From NCBI GenBank assembly GCA_045628725.1, contig JAZQPT010000036.1:1-55716 (forward strand): a stretch of DNA of 55,716 nucleotides, read 5' to 3'. Below, piece after piece: positions 1 through 7,623 of the stretch; position 1 is the first letter of the stretch, and each line of letters starts with the position of its first letter. The notes under the pieces are model-generated. The model was not told where the DNA came from. It searched no databases and saw nothing but the letters and a program-made list of their open reading frames with translations. A program made the translations under genes and the position numbers. This stretch comes from JACQGD01 sp045628725 (GTDB taxonomy: Bacteria > Patescibacteriota > Saccharimonadia > Saccharimonadales > Saccharimonadaceae).

Positions 1-1
1 C

Positions 2-157
2 ACAGAGCATGTAACGAACAGTAGCGACATCCGCCCGGCCGAGTTAAATGATGACCTATGGGAAGCTGTCCAGCAGGCGCGAAATGACAATAAGCTTGTC
101 ATTTTTATGGGTGCTGGTTCGATCGATGGCTGGCTACGCGAGCGCATCACTGCATAG
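2..157 (+). CDS. C-terminal fragment of a MurC-type Mur ligase
   Basis: The window opens inside a gene; only its last 51 codons and the TAG stop are visible. The end reads LVIFMGAGSIDGWLRERI, a hydrophobic strand running into GAGxI and a closing helix, which is how UDP-N-acetylmuramate--L-alanine ligase (MurC) and its relatives end. MurC adds the first amino acid of the peptidoglycan stem peptide in the cytoplasm. The catalytic and ATP-binding domains lie outside the window, so the identity rests on this tail alone; another Mur ligase is possible. Confidence 0.6.
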   Translation, partial: TEHVTNSSDIRPAELNDDLWEAVQQARNDNKLVIFMGAGSIDGWLRERITA

Positions 158-179
158 ACGTGCATACATGATACCTTTA

Positions 180-208
180 TTGACTTTATGTCATAAATCT
201 GATATAAT
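180..208 (+). promoter_or_regulatory. Sigma-70-type promoter for the zinc-ribbon gene
   Basis: TTGACT at 180-185 and TATAAT at 203-208 are separated by exactly 17 bp, a near-consensus housekeeping promoter. It lies downstream of the MurC-like stop and about 60 bp upstream of the GTG start at 269, giving a leader of roughly 54 nt that carries a good Shine-Dalgarno site. This is one of the strongest promoters in the window. Confidence 0.75.
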
Positions 209-268
209 GTATGCATTAGGATCCATATCCTGACGTTCATTCAATCTGTTCTTTGAAAGGAGAACGCT

Positions 269-748
269 GTGTCCGAAATCTACGATGTAGACAACTGCAT
301 GGGTGATTTTTGCGTCTGCAATATGATCTCGCCCGAGTATGACATGTACCCCGATTATGACGGGTACAGTTACACCGGCCCATCCGACGGCTGGCCGCAC
401 GACGACGCAGACTTTCGTTTCGAGACCGCGTTCATGATGCGGACCTGTGTCATATGTTGGGCGCCCGTCGGCCTTCATAGCCCGAACTACGACAACAGCG
501 GGTTCTGCGACACGTGCCACCCCTGGCGCGAAGAGTATTTCAATTTTGTCCACGAGTCACTCACATCGTCGTACGCACTAGACAGGGCGCCCATCCCAGC
601 GGAGAGCTGCAGTATTCTGTGCAGTGTTGCCGGCAAGCGGTGCGCCTGCCATGCCGACGGATACGACTGGCTCGAGGCACTCGGAAACACCCATCCCAAA
701 ACGATGGGTGTAACCATCACGCGTCGATACGGTTACCAGCGACGCTAG
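269..748 (+). CDS. Small acidic protein with CxxC-x16-CxxC zinc ribbon, unknown function
   Basis: The protein has 159 residues and starts at GTG 269, preceded by AAAGGAG at 256-262. Two CxxC knuckles (Cys60/Cys63 and Cys80/Cys83) suggest one structural zinc site. Extra cysteines occur at 10, 15 and 17 and again near residues 114-127 (CSILC, CAC). The N-terminal third is rich in Asp and Tyr. There is no signal peptide or membrane segment, so it is probably cytoplasmic. It is a single-gene unit driven by its own strong promoter. I do not recognise a family; a nucleic-acid-binding role is only a guess from the ribbon. Confidence 0.65.
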   Translation: MSEIYDVDNCMGDFCVCNMISPEYDMYPDYDGYSYTGPSDGWPHDDADFRFETAFMMRTCVICWAPVGLHSPNYDNSGFCDTCHPWREEYFNFVHESLTSSYALDRAPIPAESCSILCSVAGKRCACHADGYDWLEALGNTHPKTMGVTITRRYGYQRR

Positions 749-771
749 CGTGTCTTCCTACCAAAGATCTC

Positions 772-813
772 GCCGAGTAGCAACCAGGGCATATTGCTCT
801 TTTGCCACTCGGC
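772..813. other. Stem-loop between convergent genes
   Basis: GCCGAGT-A-GCAA (772-783) pairs with TTGC-C-ACTCGGC (802-813), an 11-bp stem interrupted by one mismatch around an 18-nt loop. It lies between the convergent genes ending at 748 and 867. No T-run follows on either strand, so it is not a classical intrinsic terminator, although it could act as a 3' end stabiliser for either transcript. Confidence 0.4.
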
Positions 814-866
814 AGTTCTCAAAGTTCATAATAAGTATTGTGGGTTCTGAAAACTGACTCAGCCCG

Positions 867-1547
867 TTATGCCAGAAACGGCTCGGAATATTCTTCGAAG
901 TAGAACGGGTCACGGAAAAAAGTCCGTGCAATAATCTGTTCAACTACCGGTGCCATGTCGAGTTGCCCAAGTTTATGCGGACGCGCCCACTGTAGCGTGT
1001 CACTCGTTTTGATTTCATCGGTCTCATATCGAAACACATGCGCCAATGTCGCCATGACGACTTCATCACCGTCCATGGTCCGAATATAGCAATCACCAGC
1101 GTGGACAACGGGTGTATTCATCAGTCCAATTTTTTCATACGCTTCACGCTGCGCCGCGGCCACAACCGTTTTATCATCTATGTGTAGTTTGCCATATGGT
1201 AACGTCCACGTATCGATATATGGCTGTTTCGAGCGTCGCTGCAACAATACATCGCCATTACTATTTTGCACGACAAGCATCGTGATAATTTTCGGTTGGG
1301 TCCTAGGATTGAATTGCTGCGTCGTACTAACACGGTCGACATATGTCAGCCCCTTTAGGCTCAATGTGTAACCCGTAGAATCTTTCTGAACGAACCCATT
1401 CTTCACCAGCACTTTTAGATGGTAGCTAAATAAATTCGTATCCACTCGCGGTGGTCGAAGCTCGCTAAACCGAGCATATTTTTGATAAAGCAAAACCGTC
1501 ATGATGTGCTTTTGAATCCGGTGCTCAATAATCATCTGCTCAATCAT
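867..1547 (-). CDS. Winged-helix/NUDIX protein with degenerate NUDIX box
   Basis: The protein has 226 residues. The first ~70 look like a winged helix (FSYHLKVLVKNGFV is a typical recognition-helix stretch). Residues ~85-200 form a NUDIX fold. The NUDIX signature Gx5Ex7REUxEExGU appears as GKLHIDD...REAYEKIGL: the first Glu is Asp and the second Glu of the EE pair is Lys, so metal binding and hydrolysis may be weakened or lost. HTH-NUDIX proteins of the NrtR type sense nucleotide metabolites and repress NAD or sugar genes; here the HTH is N-terminal, whereas NrtR carries it at the C-terminus, so this is not a simple NrtR. A ligand-sensing regulator or a NUDIX hydrolase are both possible. Confidence 0.75.
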   Translation of the reverse strand: MIEQMIIEHRIQKHIMTVLLYQKYARFSELRPPRVDTNLFSYHLKVLVKNGFVQKDSTGYTLSLKGLTYVDRVSTTQQFNPRTQPKIITMLVVQNSNGDVLLQRRSKQPYIDTWTLPYGKLHIDDKTVVAAAQREAYEKIGLMNTPVVHAGDCYIRTMDGDEVVMATLAHVFRYETDEIKTSDTLQWARPHKLGQLDMAPVVEQIIARTFFRDPFYFEEYSEPFLA

Positions 1548-1640
1548 ATTTGACTCAAATTATTCTTTCTATCTCTTCCCATAGTACCACGATATACTAC
1601 ATACGGTATCTGTTAATTTAATCAGCAAGGATATATCACT

Positions 1641-2768
1641 GTGTCTGAATATTTACATAATAAGAATAAACTTGAGCAACATAAATACGTAGAAATCGAA
1701 CAAAAATATACCGTCGCAGACCCCGAACGCTTGGCGCAATTCCGAAGCGATGCGTATCCTGTCGAACAGTTTTATTTGAGCCACCCGGAAGAACCGTATA
1801 GTCTGCGTTTACGAGAAGACTATCGGTCTGGGGAACGGACGTACACAGCCACCCTTAAAGACAAGGGAATTCACAACCCTAATGGACTCGTGCGCCGCGA
1901 AGTCACCGCGCAGATCAGCCACGAAACATACACGTATTACAATGAACCCCATCTCGCTCGATTACGTAAGCTTCGCGCCGAACCATTCCCGGGCATTGTA
2001 GTCGATTTTTTCGAAGATGGCCACACGCAAATTGAAAATGAACTCTCTCAAGATTGGGAGCAGTTCATCCACCATGCAGCGATCGAGGCCAGTATGATCG
2101 ACATCACTTCTTGCTCCACCAGTAGCAACGAAAGGCGCGCCTACGGTCTCGCAGCCTGCGAGCTGCCCGCTCTCCCTGAGCAGCTTTCAGTAGCGGGCAT
2201 TATCGATGACATAGTTACCCAGCGCTCACCATCCCAGCCTTTCACTATCAGCGTCAACGGTCGTAGCGGCTCAGGCAAATCAACGGTCGTCACCGCACTC
2301 TGCAAACAGCTAGAGGACATTGGCCTGAGCACGGCGGTCATCTCAACCGATAACTATAACCGCGGCAAAACGTGGCTCGATACCTGGCGCGGCGAACCGT
2401 GGACCAACTGGGATCATCCGCTCGTGTACGATACCAAGCAAGCAGCGCACGATCTCATACAGCTACAGAACGGCCAAGAGATTGACCATCGTTTGTTTGA
2501 CTTCGCAACTCAGGCGCCCTCTATTAGTGGCACTATCCGCCCAGCACCCGTGATTGTTGTCGAAGGCATCTACGCGCGCAGTCCTCACTTATCTCCGCAT
2601 ATCAACCTTCGATACGAGCAGCCGACACCACTGGCTACCTGTATTGGCCGACGGCTCGACAGAGATTACTTTTCTGGCGAACGCGCCAACGATTCACTCG
2701 CGCGTCCCGAAGAAATACTGCGATATCTACTTGAAGTTGCCGAACCGAGCTACCGAGCTGACATCTAG
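1641..2768 (+). CDS. CYTH (triphosphate tunnel) domain fused to uridine-kinase-like P-loop kinase
   Basis: The protein has 375 residues, with a GTG start at 1641 behind AAGGAT. Residues ~15-150 form a CYTH domain with the signature EIEQK at 18-22 (ExExK) and charged strand residues such as RLRED and TATLKDK. Residues ~200-375 form a kinase of the uridine kinase/phosphoribulokinase class: Walker A GRSGSGKST at 207-215, then STDNYNRG and VVEGIYA. CYTH enzymes act on triphosphates (thiamine-PPP, PPPi or adenylyl cyclase activity); the kinase part would phosphorylate a nucleoside or similar. The order CYTH-then-kinase is the reverse of plant TTM1/TTM2. The stop abuts the trmB stop with no gap. 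Confidence 0.8.
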   Translation: MSEYLHNKNKLEQHKYVEIEQKYTVADPERLAQFRSDAYPVEQFYLSHPEEPYSLRLREDYRSGERTYTATLKDKGIHNPNGLVRREVTAQISHETYTYYNEPHLARLRKLRAEPFPGIVVDFFEDGHTQIENELSQDWEQFIHHAAIEASMIDITSCSTSSNERRAYGLAACELPALPEQLSVAGIIDDIVTQRSPSQPFTISVNGRSGSGKSTVVTALCKQLEDIGLSTAVISTDNYNRGKTWLDTWRGEPWTNWDHPLVYDTKQAAHDLIQLQNGQEIDHRLFDFATQAPSISGTIRPAPVIVVEGIYARSPHLSPHINLRYEQPTPLATCIGRRLDRDYFSGERANDSLARPEEILRYLLEVAEPSYRADI

Positions 2769-3404
2769 CTAGCGACTCGCTTTAACAAAGTTCGTCGTCA
2801 ACCCATCCTGCAACCAGCGCTCTTCGTAGGGGGTGAGGATTTTGTAATCGTCCGATAAATCAGATTCGTGCAGGTCAAATGACAGCTCGTCGATACGCCA
2901 CTGCTGCGTAACCAGCTGCTCTATACTCCAGTGGAAAAAGTTCCGGTCGTCATGTTTGAGATAAAATGCACCGCCGCTCGACAATAGTGATTGATACATA
3001 TTCAGATAGTTCGGATGTGTCATACGGCGACCCGCTGAGCGCTTTTTCGGAAAAGGGTCTGGGAACGTAAGCCATAACGACTGAAGTGACTGTGAGTCAA
3101 ATAAATCTACTAACTGATCAGCACGCGCACGCAAAAACAGTACGTTAGTAATGCCCCGATCGGCGGCTTCTTTGGCGCCTGTTTGTAACCGGTCGGCTTT
3201 GACATCAACCGCAACAAAGGTTTTATCGGGGTAACGCGCAGCCAGCTCTACGCTAAAATGACCTGTACCTGCACCAAGTTCGACACAGTCAACGGGTCGT
3301 TTACTCCACTGATCAATCTCAAAACAAAGAGGAGAATTAGCATACAGCGCAAATTTATACTTTTTGCGCTTGCGAGTAATAATGAATTCGTTTGGATCGA
3401 TCAT
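2769..3404 (-). CDS. trmB: tRNA (guanine-N7-)-methyltransferase TrmB
   Basis: This SAM-dependent enzyme makes m7G46 in the variable loop of tRNA. The start is placed at ATG 3404 (211 residues), just after the tsaC stop at 3406; a longer reading to 3479 would add a non-homologous stretch overlapping tsaC. It shows the Rossmann SAM motif VELGAGTGHFSVELA, the acidic strand end VAVDVK, and the family hallmark FPDPFPKKRSAGRRM, close to the usual PDPWPKKRHxxRR. The gene is co-transcribed with tsaC, so two tRNA-modification genes sit together. It ends tail-to-tail with the CYTH-kinase gene with zero intergenic bases. Confidence 0.92.
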   Translation of the reverse strand: MIDPNEFIITRKRKKYKFALYANSPLCFEIDQWSKRPVDCVELGAGTGHFSVELAARYPDKTFVAVDVKADRLQTGAKEAADRGITNVLFLRARADQLVDLFDSQSLQSLWLTFPDPFPKKRSAGRRMTHPNYLNMYQSLLSSGGAFYLKHDDRNFFHWSIEQLVTQQWRIDELSFDLHESDLSDDYKILTPYEERWLQDGLTTNFVKASR

Positions 3405-3405
3405 A

Positions 3406-3957
3406 CTATCGCAGCTGCACCAAATCACCACCAATAAGACTGTAGAGATTTGACGGCGTGTCATTAAACGACACCCCACTATCTACATAAAAATCAACCG
3501 AATCACCGAAATACCCCTGCGCTTCGCCAATCGTTTTTGCAGGGGATTTTCCCTCTGGGTTTGCACTAGGGGCAATGATAGGACCTGTTTGACGCAAAAG
3601 GCTGCGTAGCTCGTTTGAGTCAGGCATACGATACGCCACGCCGTCACTACCGCGCACGAGCCAATCAGGCGCCGTTGGTGACGGTAGAATAATACTGTTC
3701 TTACCTGGCCATAGTCCATCAATAGTAGACATCGCCTCGTCTGATGGCAGGTCGAGTAGCTGCGCCAGATCCGCGATTAATACGATGGGCGGCTTTGAAT
3801 CAGTTCGGTCTTTGATCTCGTAGACGCGGGCAACAGCGGATTCATTGTCTGCGCGCGCAACAATACCATAGAGCGTATCGGTCATTAAAACACCGACCGC
3901 ACCGTCAGTGATCATCTGAATAAGTTTAGGTGAATACATATCAGGAAACACAATCAT
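3406..3957 (-). CDS. tsaC: L-threonylcarbamoyladenylate synthase (Sua5/YciO/YrdC family)
   Basis: The 183-residue, single-domain YrdC form makes threonylcarbamoyl-AMP from threonine, bicarbonate and ATP, the first step of t6A37 in tRNAs that read ANN codons. Visible family features are TDTLYGI near the N-terminus, the basic KDRTDSKP loop that binds nucleotide, and the APSANPEGKSPA motif. The length fits TsaC rather than two-domain Sua5. It is the first gene of a two-gene operon with trmB and is divergent from mscS, with only 21 bp between the two starts. Confidence 0.9.
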   Translation of the reverse strand: MIVFPDMYSPKLIQMITDGAVGVLMTDTLYGIVARADNESAVARVYEIKDRTDSKPPIVLIADLAQLLDLPSDEAMSTIDGLWPGKNSIILPSPTAPDWLVRGSDGVAYRMPDSNELRSLLRQTGPIIAPSANPEGKSPAKTIGEAQGYFGDSVDFYVDSGVSFNDTPSNLYSLIGGDLVQLR

Positions 3958-3963
3958 ACATCT

Positions 3964-3972
3964 GCTATACTA
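3964..3972. promoter_or_regulatory. Overlapping divergent -10 elements, tsaC / mscS
   Basis: TATACT at 3966-3971 on the + strand ends 7 nt before the mscS ATG at 3979. On the - strand the same bases give TATAGC (3964-3969, 6 nt before the tsaC ATG) or TAGTAT (3967-3972) with an extended TGC. Both mRNAs would therefore start at or within a few nt of their initiation codons, and both polymerases cannot occupy the site together. Confidence 0.55.
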
Positions 3973-3978
3973 GCACAT

Positions 3979-4908
3979 ATGAATGGTATTGTTACGTGGG
4001 CACATGACAGCATCGTTGTGTTTTTGCCAAAAATACAGTCTTGGATATATGGGACAGAAAGTGTACCTGGCCACGGAGTATCTATAATCACAATATTGAT
4101 CATGGGCGTACTGGCATATTATGTCGGCGGCAACCTGCTATCGCGAATTGTTAAACGTGCCGTACGCACAACTCGTCACCGCGAATGGCACAAAAAAGAC
4201 ATCGAGAAACGACAAAATACGCTCGCTGCGCTGTTTATGAACATATGGCGGATTATGATTATCATTACCGTCACCTATTCTATATTCAAAGAATTTGTAC
4301 CGGATGCAAATCAAATTTTGGCGCCATTATTTGCTAGCGCAGGTATTATTGGTGTGGCGTTAGGGTTCGGCGCTCAGTCTATCATCAAAGACTTTTTGTC
4401 GGGTATTTTTATTATCAGTGAAAATCAGTACCGTGTCGGTGACATTGTAGATATCGAAGGCGCCAGTGGCACCGTTGAACGTATCGGATCACGCAGTACC
4501 GTTATTCGCGATGTCGATGGCAACGTTCACTATTTCCCTAACGGCATGGTCCAACACGTCGTCAATAAAACGATGGGATACAGTATGGCACGATTTACTA
4601 TTGCCGTTCATCCATCGTCAGATATTGATCATGTCGTAAAGATTATTAATAAAATCGGTACCAATCTGGCCAATGAAGAAAAGTGGAAATCGAAGATTAT
4701 TGAAGCGCCTGAATTTGTGTCATTAGGTGAATTTACCGGTACATCTGTTGAGATTATTATCGCCGGTAAAACGCAGCCGTCTGATCAATGGTCAGTCATA
4801 GCAGAGTTACGCCGCCGCCTTTTGCAAGCATTCGAAGAGAATGGTATTGAATTAGCCGTTATGCCAAGTATCGGCATATCTAACCGTGCGGACTCAAAGA
4901 GTTCGTAA
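3979..4908 (+). CDS. mscS: Small-conductance mechanosensitive channel MscS
   Basis: The protein has 309 residues. Transmembrane helices occur near residues 30-55 and 85-105, followed by the pore helix and beta domain region LFASAGIIGVALGFGAQS...DFLSGIFI, and then RVGDIVDIEGASGTVERIGSRSTVIRD, the typical MscS cytoplasmic beta sandwich. MscS opens under membrane tension to release solutes during osmotic downshift. The C-terminal alpha/beta domain is complete. There is no Shine-Dalgarno site; the mRNA is likely leaderless from TATACT at 3966. Confidence 0.92.
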   Translation: MNGIVTWAHDSIVVFLPKIQSWIYGTESVPGHGVSIITILIMGVLAYYVGGNLLSRIVKRAVRTTRHREWHKKDIEKRQNTLAALFMNIWRIMIIITVTYSIFKEFVPDANQILAPLFASAGIIGVALGFGAQSIIKDFLSGIFIISENQYRVGDIVDIEGASGTVERIGSRSTVIRDVDGNVHYFPNGMVQHVVNKTMGYSMARFTIAVHPSSDIDHVVKIINKIGTNLANEEKWKSKIIEAPEFVSLGEFTGTSVEIIIAGKTQPSDQWSVIAELRRRLLQAFEENGIELAVMPSIGISNRADSKSS

Positions 4909-4910
4909 CG

Positions 4911-5255
4911 TTAATTTTGCGGAGTGTCGTCGACGTCGTCTAGACCTAGCGCGGCATCGCTCAGTACTTCGCTATTGAATGCATCAACAGACGTTGCGTT
5001 CTTTGCGCGATCAGAATATAACTTACTAAATTCGCTCAGCGTTTGTTCCGTTACTGGGCCGGACGCAGAAAATCCTTTGTATGGATCCTCGGGCTTGCTT
5101 TGATCGCGAACCGATTGATACCCGGGACGACTCAGGTCTAGCTGTGCCGTTCCACTACTAAAATAAAGCGACACACTAATAAACACCAGAATAAGGGCGA
5201 TCGTAATACTGCTGACTATCAAGATGGCAAAGCGATATCTACTGCCAATAACCAT
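4911..5255 (-). CDS. Single-pass membrane protein, unknown
   Basis: The start is placed at ATG 5255, where TAATG couples it to the upstream gene's stop; this gives 114 residues, whereas an in-frame extension to 5309 would overlap that gene. A short basic N-terminus precedes one transmembrane helix (residues ~9-31), and the remaining ~80 residues are polar and acidic, ending in DDVDDTPQN. An outside C-terminus is likely. Together with the secreted 182-residue protein it forms a translationally coupled pair, perhaps a small envelope complex. No family recognised. Confidence 0.7.
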   Translation of the reverse strand: MVIGSRYRFAILIVSSITIALILVFISVSLYFSSGTAQLDLSRPGYQSVRDQSKPEDPYKGFSASGPVTEQTLSEFSKLYSDRAKNATSVDAFNSEVLSDAALGLDDVDDTPQN

Positions 5256-5803
5256 TACTGTTGATCCTTTGTCGTATCGTTTGTAAACTGCGTCCGGAAA
5301 ATATCGCACTCTTTGTCGTATTCAACAATTAGTTCATGTAATTTTGCGACATTTGTATGCACTTCAACCCGTCGCTCTCTTGCGAGGGCAACGGCATCAT
5401 AAAACTTTATCGGCTGTTTAACGCAGTCGATTGAAAGGACGGTCGTCATTTGGTTGTCGTATTTAATGTAGGTATCGATAAACGCAGATAGTGCCGTGTC
5501 GTACTGTGCAGATATTTTAACAAGCGACGAGGCGTCGAGTTTGTTAACAATTAACCGGCTGTTGAGTGGAGTCATTAACCGCGACGAGATGGACGCATAT
5601 ACTTGACCCCGATTAACGCGAAGTGGTCCATCATTTGTATGTAGTTGCTGAATGGTACGTTTGGCCGAACTACAATTTTGCTTGATTCGTTGAATGTGAC
5701 TGTCGGTCATGGCATGTTCGTTCTGCTGAGCACCAACAGGAACAGGACTGGCCGTCAGTGCGACAATACCAGCGATACTAGCGATAAGAATACGGCGTTT
5801 CAT
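5255..5803 (-). CDS. Secreted helical protein, unknown
   Basis: The protein has 182 residues with a clear Sec signal peptide: MKRR, then a hydrophobic core to about residue 20, and an Ala-rich cleavage site near VGAQQ. The mature part is predicted mostly helical, with heptad-like spacing (IQRIKQNCSSAKRTIQQL, VAKLHELIVEYDKE) and three cysteines (mature NCSS, IDCV, ECDI). The stop codon overlaps the start of the next membrane protein (TAATG), which implies equal expression. I do not recognise the family; an extracytoplasmic scaffold is conceivable. Confidence 0.75.
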   Translation of the reverse strand: MKRRILIASIAGIVALTASPVPVGAQQNEHAMTDSHIQRIKQNCSSAKRTIQQLHTNDGPLRVNRGQVYASISSRLMTPLNSRLIVNKLDASSLVKISAQYDTALSAFIDTYIKYDNQMTTVLSIDCVKQPIKFYDAVALARERRVEVHTNVAKLHELIVEYDKECDIFRTQFTNDTTKDQQ

Positions 5804-5828
5804 CTTTGTCCATTATCACCCCTGAACG

Positions 5829-6626
5829 CTATTTGGTCAAATGAATCTGACCGTCAGCGCGAGAAGTAACGAGACCATCCTTGATAAGTCCTTGCAGCGC
5901 TCTATCAAATCGTTCATCAACCGTCACCATAGTTTTAAGTTCGGCCATCGACATATCTGCAATCGTCAGACGCGCAATAATCTGGCCGCGGATTTCGCGA
6001 ACACTCCCCTTTAGTGCAGATTGTTTTTTGTAATGTCGGCTTTGAGTAATGCGCCCAGCCCCAGATCTTTTCAGGAATGAACCGTAATCCATCAGCGACC
6101 AGTAAAACTCACGAGGGTGCTGCCGATCAATCGTCTGTTCTAGTAGCGACACGATTTCTTTATCGTCAACAGGATCGCCAAGCGTAAAGAAATGATGAAA
6201 GTACACTGTTCGTACATTTGTTTCTACAAATATCGCTGACTGGTTAAAGGCGTATGCCCGTATAGCACCTGCGGTGTTTTTGCCAACACCAGGCAGACGA
6301 AGTAAACCTTGTTCATCAGTCGGGAAAGCCCCAGCGCGGACTACTTCTTTTGCCGCTTCATGCAAGAATTTAGCACGACGATTATACCCAAGGCCCTGCC
6401 ATAATACCAACACATCAGCAAGGCTCGCCGTAGCCAGTGTGTGCTCGTCAGGGAACGCCGCAATGAACGCCTGGAACTTTGGAATCACTCTATCGACCTG
6501 GGTTTGTTGCAGCATTAGTTCGCTTACTAACACATAGTACGGACGCGTGTCTTGGCGCCACGGCATGTCACGGTATAGGTCGCTTCCATTGAGGCGTAAC
6601 AATTCTTGAAATTCTATAAGGTCCAT
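5829..6626 (-). CDS. MutY/Nth-like HhH-GPD DNA glycosylase lacking the Fe-S cluster
   Basis: The protein has 265 residues from ATG 6626. MutY-like features are SELMLQQTQ (Glu36, the MutY acid), the HhH motif LPGVGKNTAGAI (~111-122) and VETNVRTV. MutY removes A opposite 8-oxoG. Three features are odd. The catalytic Asp after the HhH is Glu135. The four cysteines of the 4Fe-4S loop are absent, the loop reading SGAGRITQSRHYKKQ instead. The C-terminal NUDIX-like 8-oxoG-recognition domain is replaced by a ~60-residue winged-helix-like segment. Cluster-less MutYs are known, so a functional enzyme is plausible. It is divergent from msrA, another oxidative-damage gene. Confidence 0.8.
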   Translation of the reverse strand: MDLIEFQELLRLNGSDLYRDMPWRQDTRPYYVLVSELMLQQTQVDRVIPKFQAFIAAFPDEHTLATASLADVLVLWQGLGYNRRAKFLHEAAKEVVRAGAFPTDEQGLLRLPGVGKNTAGAIRAYAFNQSAIFVETNVRTVYFHHFFTLGDPVDDKEIVSLLEQTIDRQHPREFYWSLMDYGSFLKRSGAGRITQSRHYKKQSALKGSVREIRGQIIARLTIADMSMAELKTMVTVDERFDRALQGLIKDGLVTSRADGQIHLTK

Positions 6627-6633
6627 CATCTCT

Positions 6634-6641
6634 AGTATAAT
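6634..6641. promoter_or_regulatory. Overlapping divergent -10 elements, mutY-like / msrA
   Basis: On the + strand TATAAT (6636-6641) ends 6 nt before the msrA ATG at 6648. On the - strand TATACT (6634-6639) ends 7 nt before the glycosylase ATG at 6626. The two hexamers share four base pairs, so two leaderless oxidative-damage genes are driven from one 8-bp element and must exclude each other at initiation. Confidence 0.6.
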
Positions 6642-6647
6642 AGATAT

Positions 6648-7175
6648 ATGACAACATATGTTTTAGGTGGCGGATGTTTCTGGTGTTTAGACGCGGTGTT
6701 TAGGCGAATTCGCGGCGTCACCGATGTAACGAGTGGCTATTCAGGTGGCCAGACAGATAATCCGGATTATTACAGCGTTGCATCCGGCGCAACCGGACAC
6801 GCCGAAGTCGTCCAACTGACATTCGACGAGGCTGTAATCCCTGCCGAAACGATACTTGATATCTTTTTTACATTACACGATCCGACGACACTCAACCGCC
6901 AGGGTGCTGATCAGGGAACGCAGTATCGCTCGATTATGCTCTACACTGATAACGACCAAAAATCAGAGTTTGCCGCGGCTATAGAACGCGCATCGCAAAT
7001 ATGGGATAACCCTATCGTGACAGAAATTACAAAACTTGAAAACTTTTACGCGGCCGAACCAGAACATCAAGATTACTTTAATAAAAACCCTGCGAATGGC
7101 TATTGTTCGGTTGTCATTAATCCAAAAATTAGCAAAGTTCGCTCACGTTATCAAGAATACTTCGTCACCAATTAG
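6648..7175 (+). CDS. msrA: Peptide methionine-S-sulfoxide reductase MsrA
   Basis: The protein has 175 residues, typical for MsrA. The catalytic motif GGGCFWC lies at residues 7-13, with Cys10 as the nucleophile, followed by GVTDVTSGYSGG. The conserved substrate-pocket region HAEVVQLTFDE and the C-terminal DYFNKNPANGYCSVVI are also present; Cys in the latter probably acts as resolving cysteine. It reduces the S-epimer of methionine sulfoxide in proteins using thioredoxin. No Shine-Dalgarno site is present; TATAAT lies 6 nt upstream. There is no fused MsrB. Confidence 0.95.
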   Translation: MTTYVLGGGCFWCLDAVFRRIRGVTDVTSGYSGGQTDNPDYYSVASGATGHAEVVQLTFDEAVIPAETILDIFFTLHDPTTLNRQGADQGTQYRSIMLYTDNDQKSEFAAAIERASQIWDNPIVTEITKLENFYAAEPEHQDYFNKNPANGYCSVVINPKISKVRSRYQEYFVTN

Positions 7176-7264
7176 AATTTATACATAGGTTGTAAAATAT
7201 CTCACTGAAAAATCGTTTCACTCTTTGTATAGTAGTAACATCACTAATAAATAAGGAGGTGAAA

Positions 7265-7534
7265 ATGATTCTCAATATTATAGCTTGGATTATATTTGGA
7301 GCGCTGGCTGGATGGATCGCATCAATGATCATGAAGACAGACGAAAGCATGGGAGCGCTCGCAAATATCGTCGTAGGTATTTTGGGAGCATTCATCGGTG
7401 GATTTGTCGTACAGGTGTTCGGCGTGCACGTAGAAGGATTCAACATCGCTAGTCTCCTCGTTGCAATTCTTGGCGCCATCATACTTCTGGCTATCGTTAA
7501 AGCAGCTCGTGGTGGCTCTCCTCGACGAGCCTAA
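7265..7534 (+). CDS. GlsB/YeaQ/YmgE family small membrane protein
   Basis: The start is ATG 7265, 4 nt behind AAGGAGG (7253-7259); an in-frame GTG at 7259 lies inside the ribosome site and is rejected. The 89 residues contain three hydrophobic helices with the family pattern IIFGALAGWIASMIM...GALANIVVGILGAFIGGFV. Members are called transglycosylase-associated proteins, but their biochemical role is unknown; in several bacteria they are stress-induced. The strong ribosome site suggests high expression. An intrinsic terminator follows at 7562. Confidence 0.88.
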   Translation: MILNIIAWIIFGALAGWIASMIMKTDESMGALANIVVGILGAFIGGFVVQVFGVHVEGFNIASLLVAILGAIILLAIVKAARGGSPRRA

Positions 7535-7561
7535 GTCCAGGTTGGCACCTGTTTAAACCTT

Positions 7562-7589
7562 AAAAGTCGGACACATTTGTCCGACTTTT
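7562..7589 (+). terminator. Intrinsic terminator after glsB-like gene
   Basis: A perfect 12-bp stem, AAAAGTCGGACA (7562-7573) with TGTCCGACTTTT (7578-7589), surrounds a 4-nt loop and is followed by CTTTATA. It separates the GlsB-like gene from the downstream hydrolase gene. Confidence 0.9.
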
Positions 7590-7623
7590 CTTTATACATT
7601 TAATCTTGGAAAGGTATACTTTT

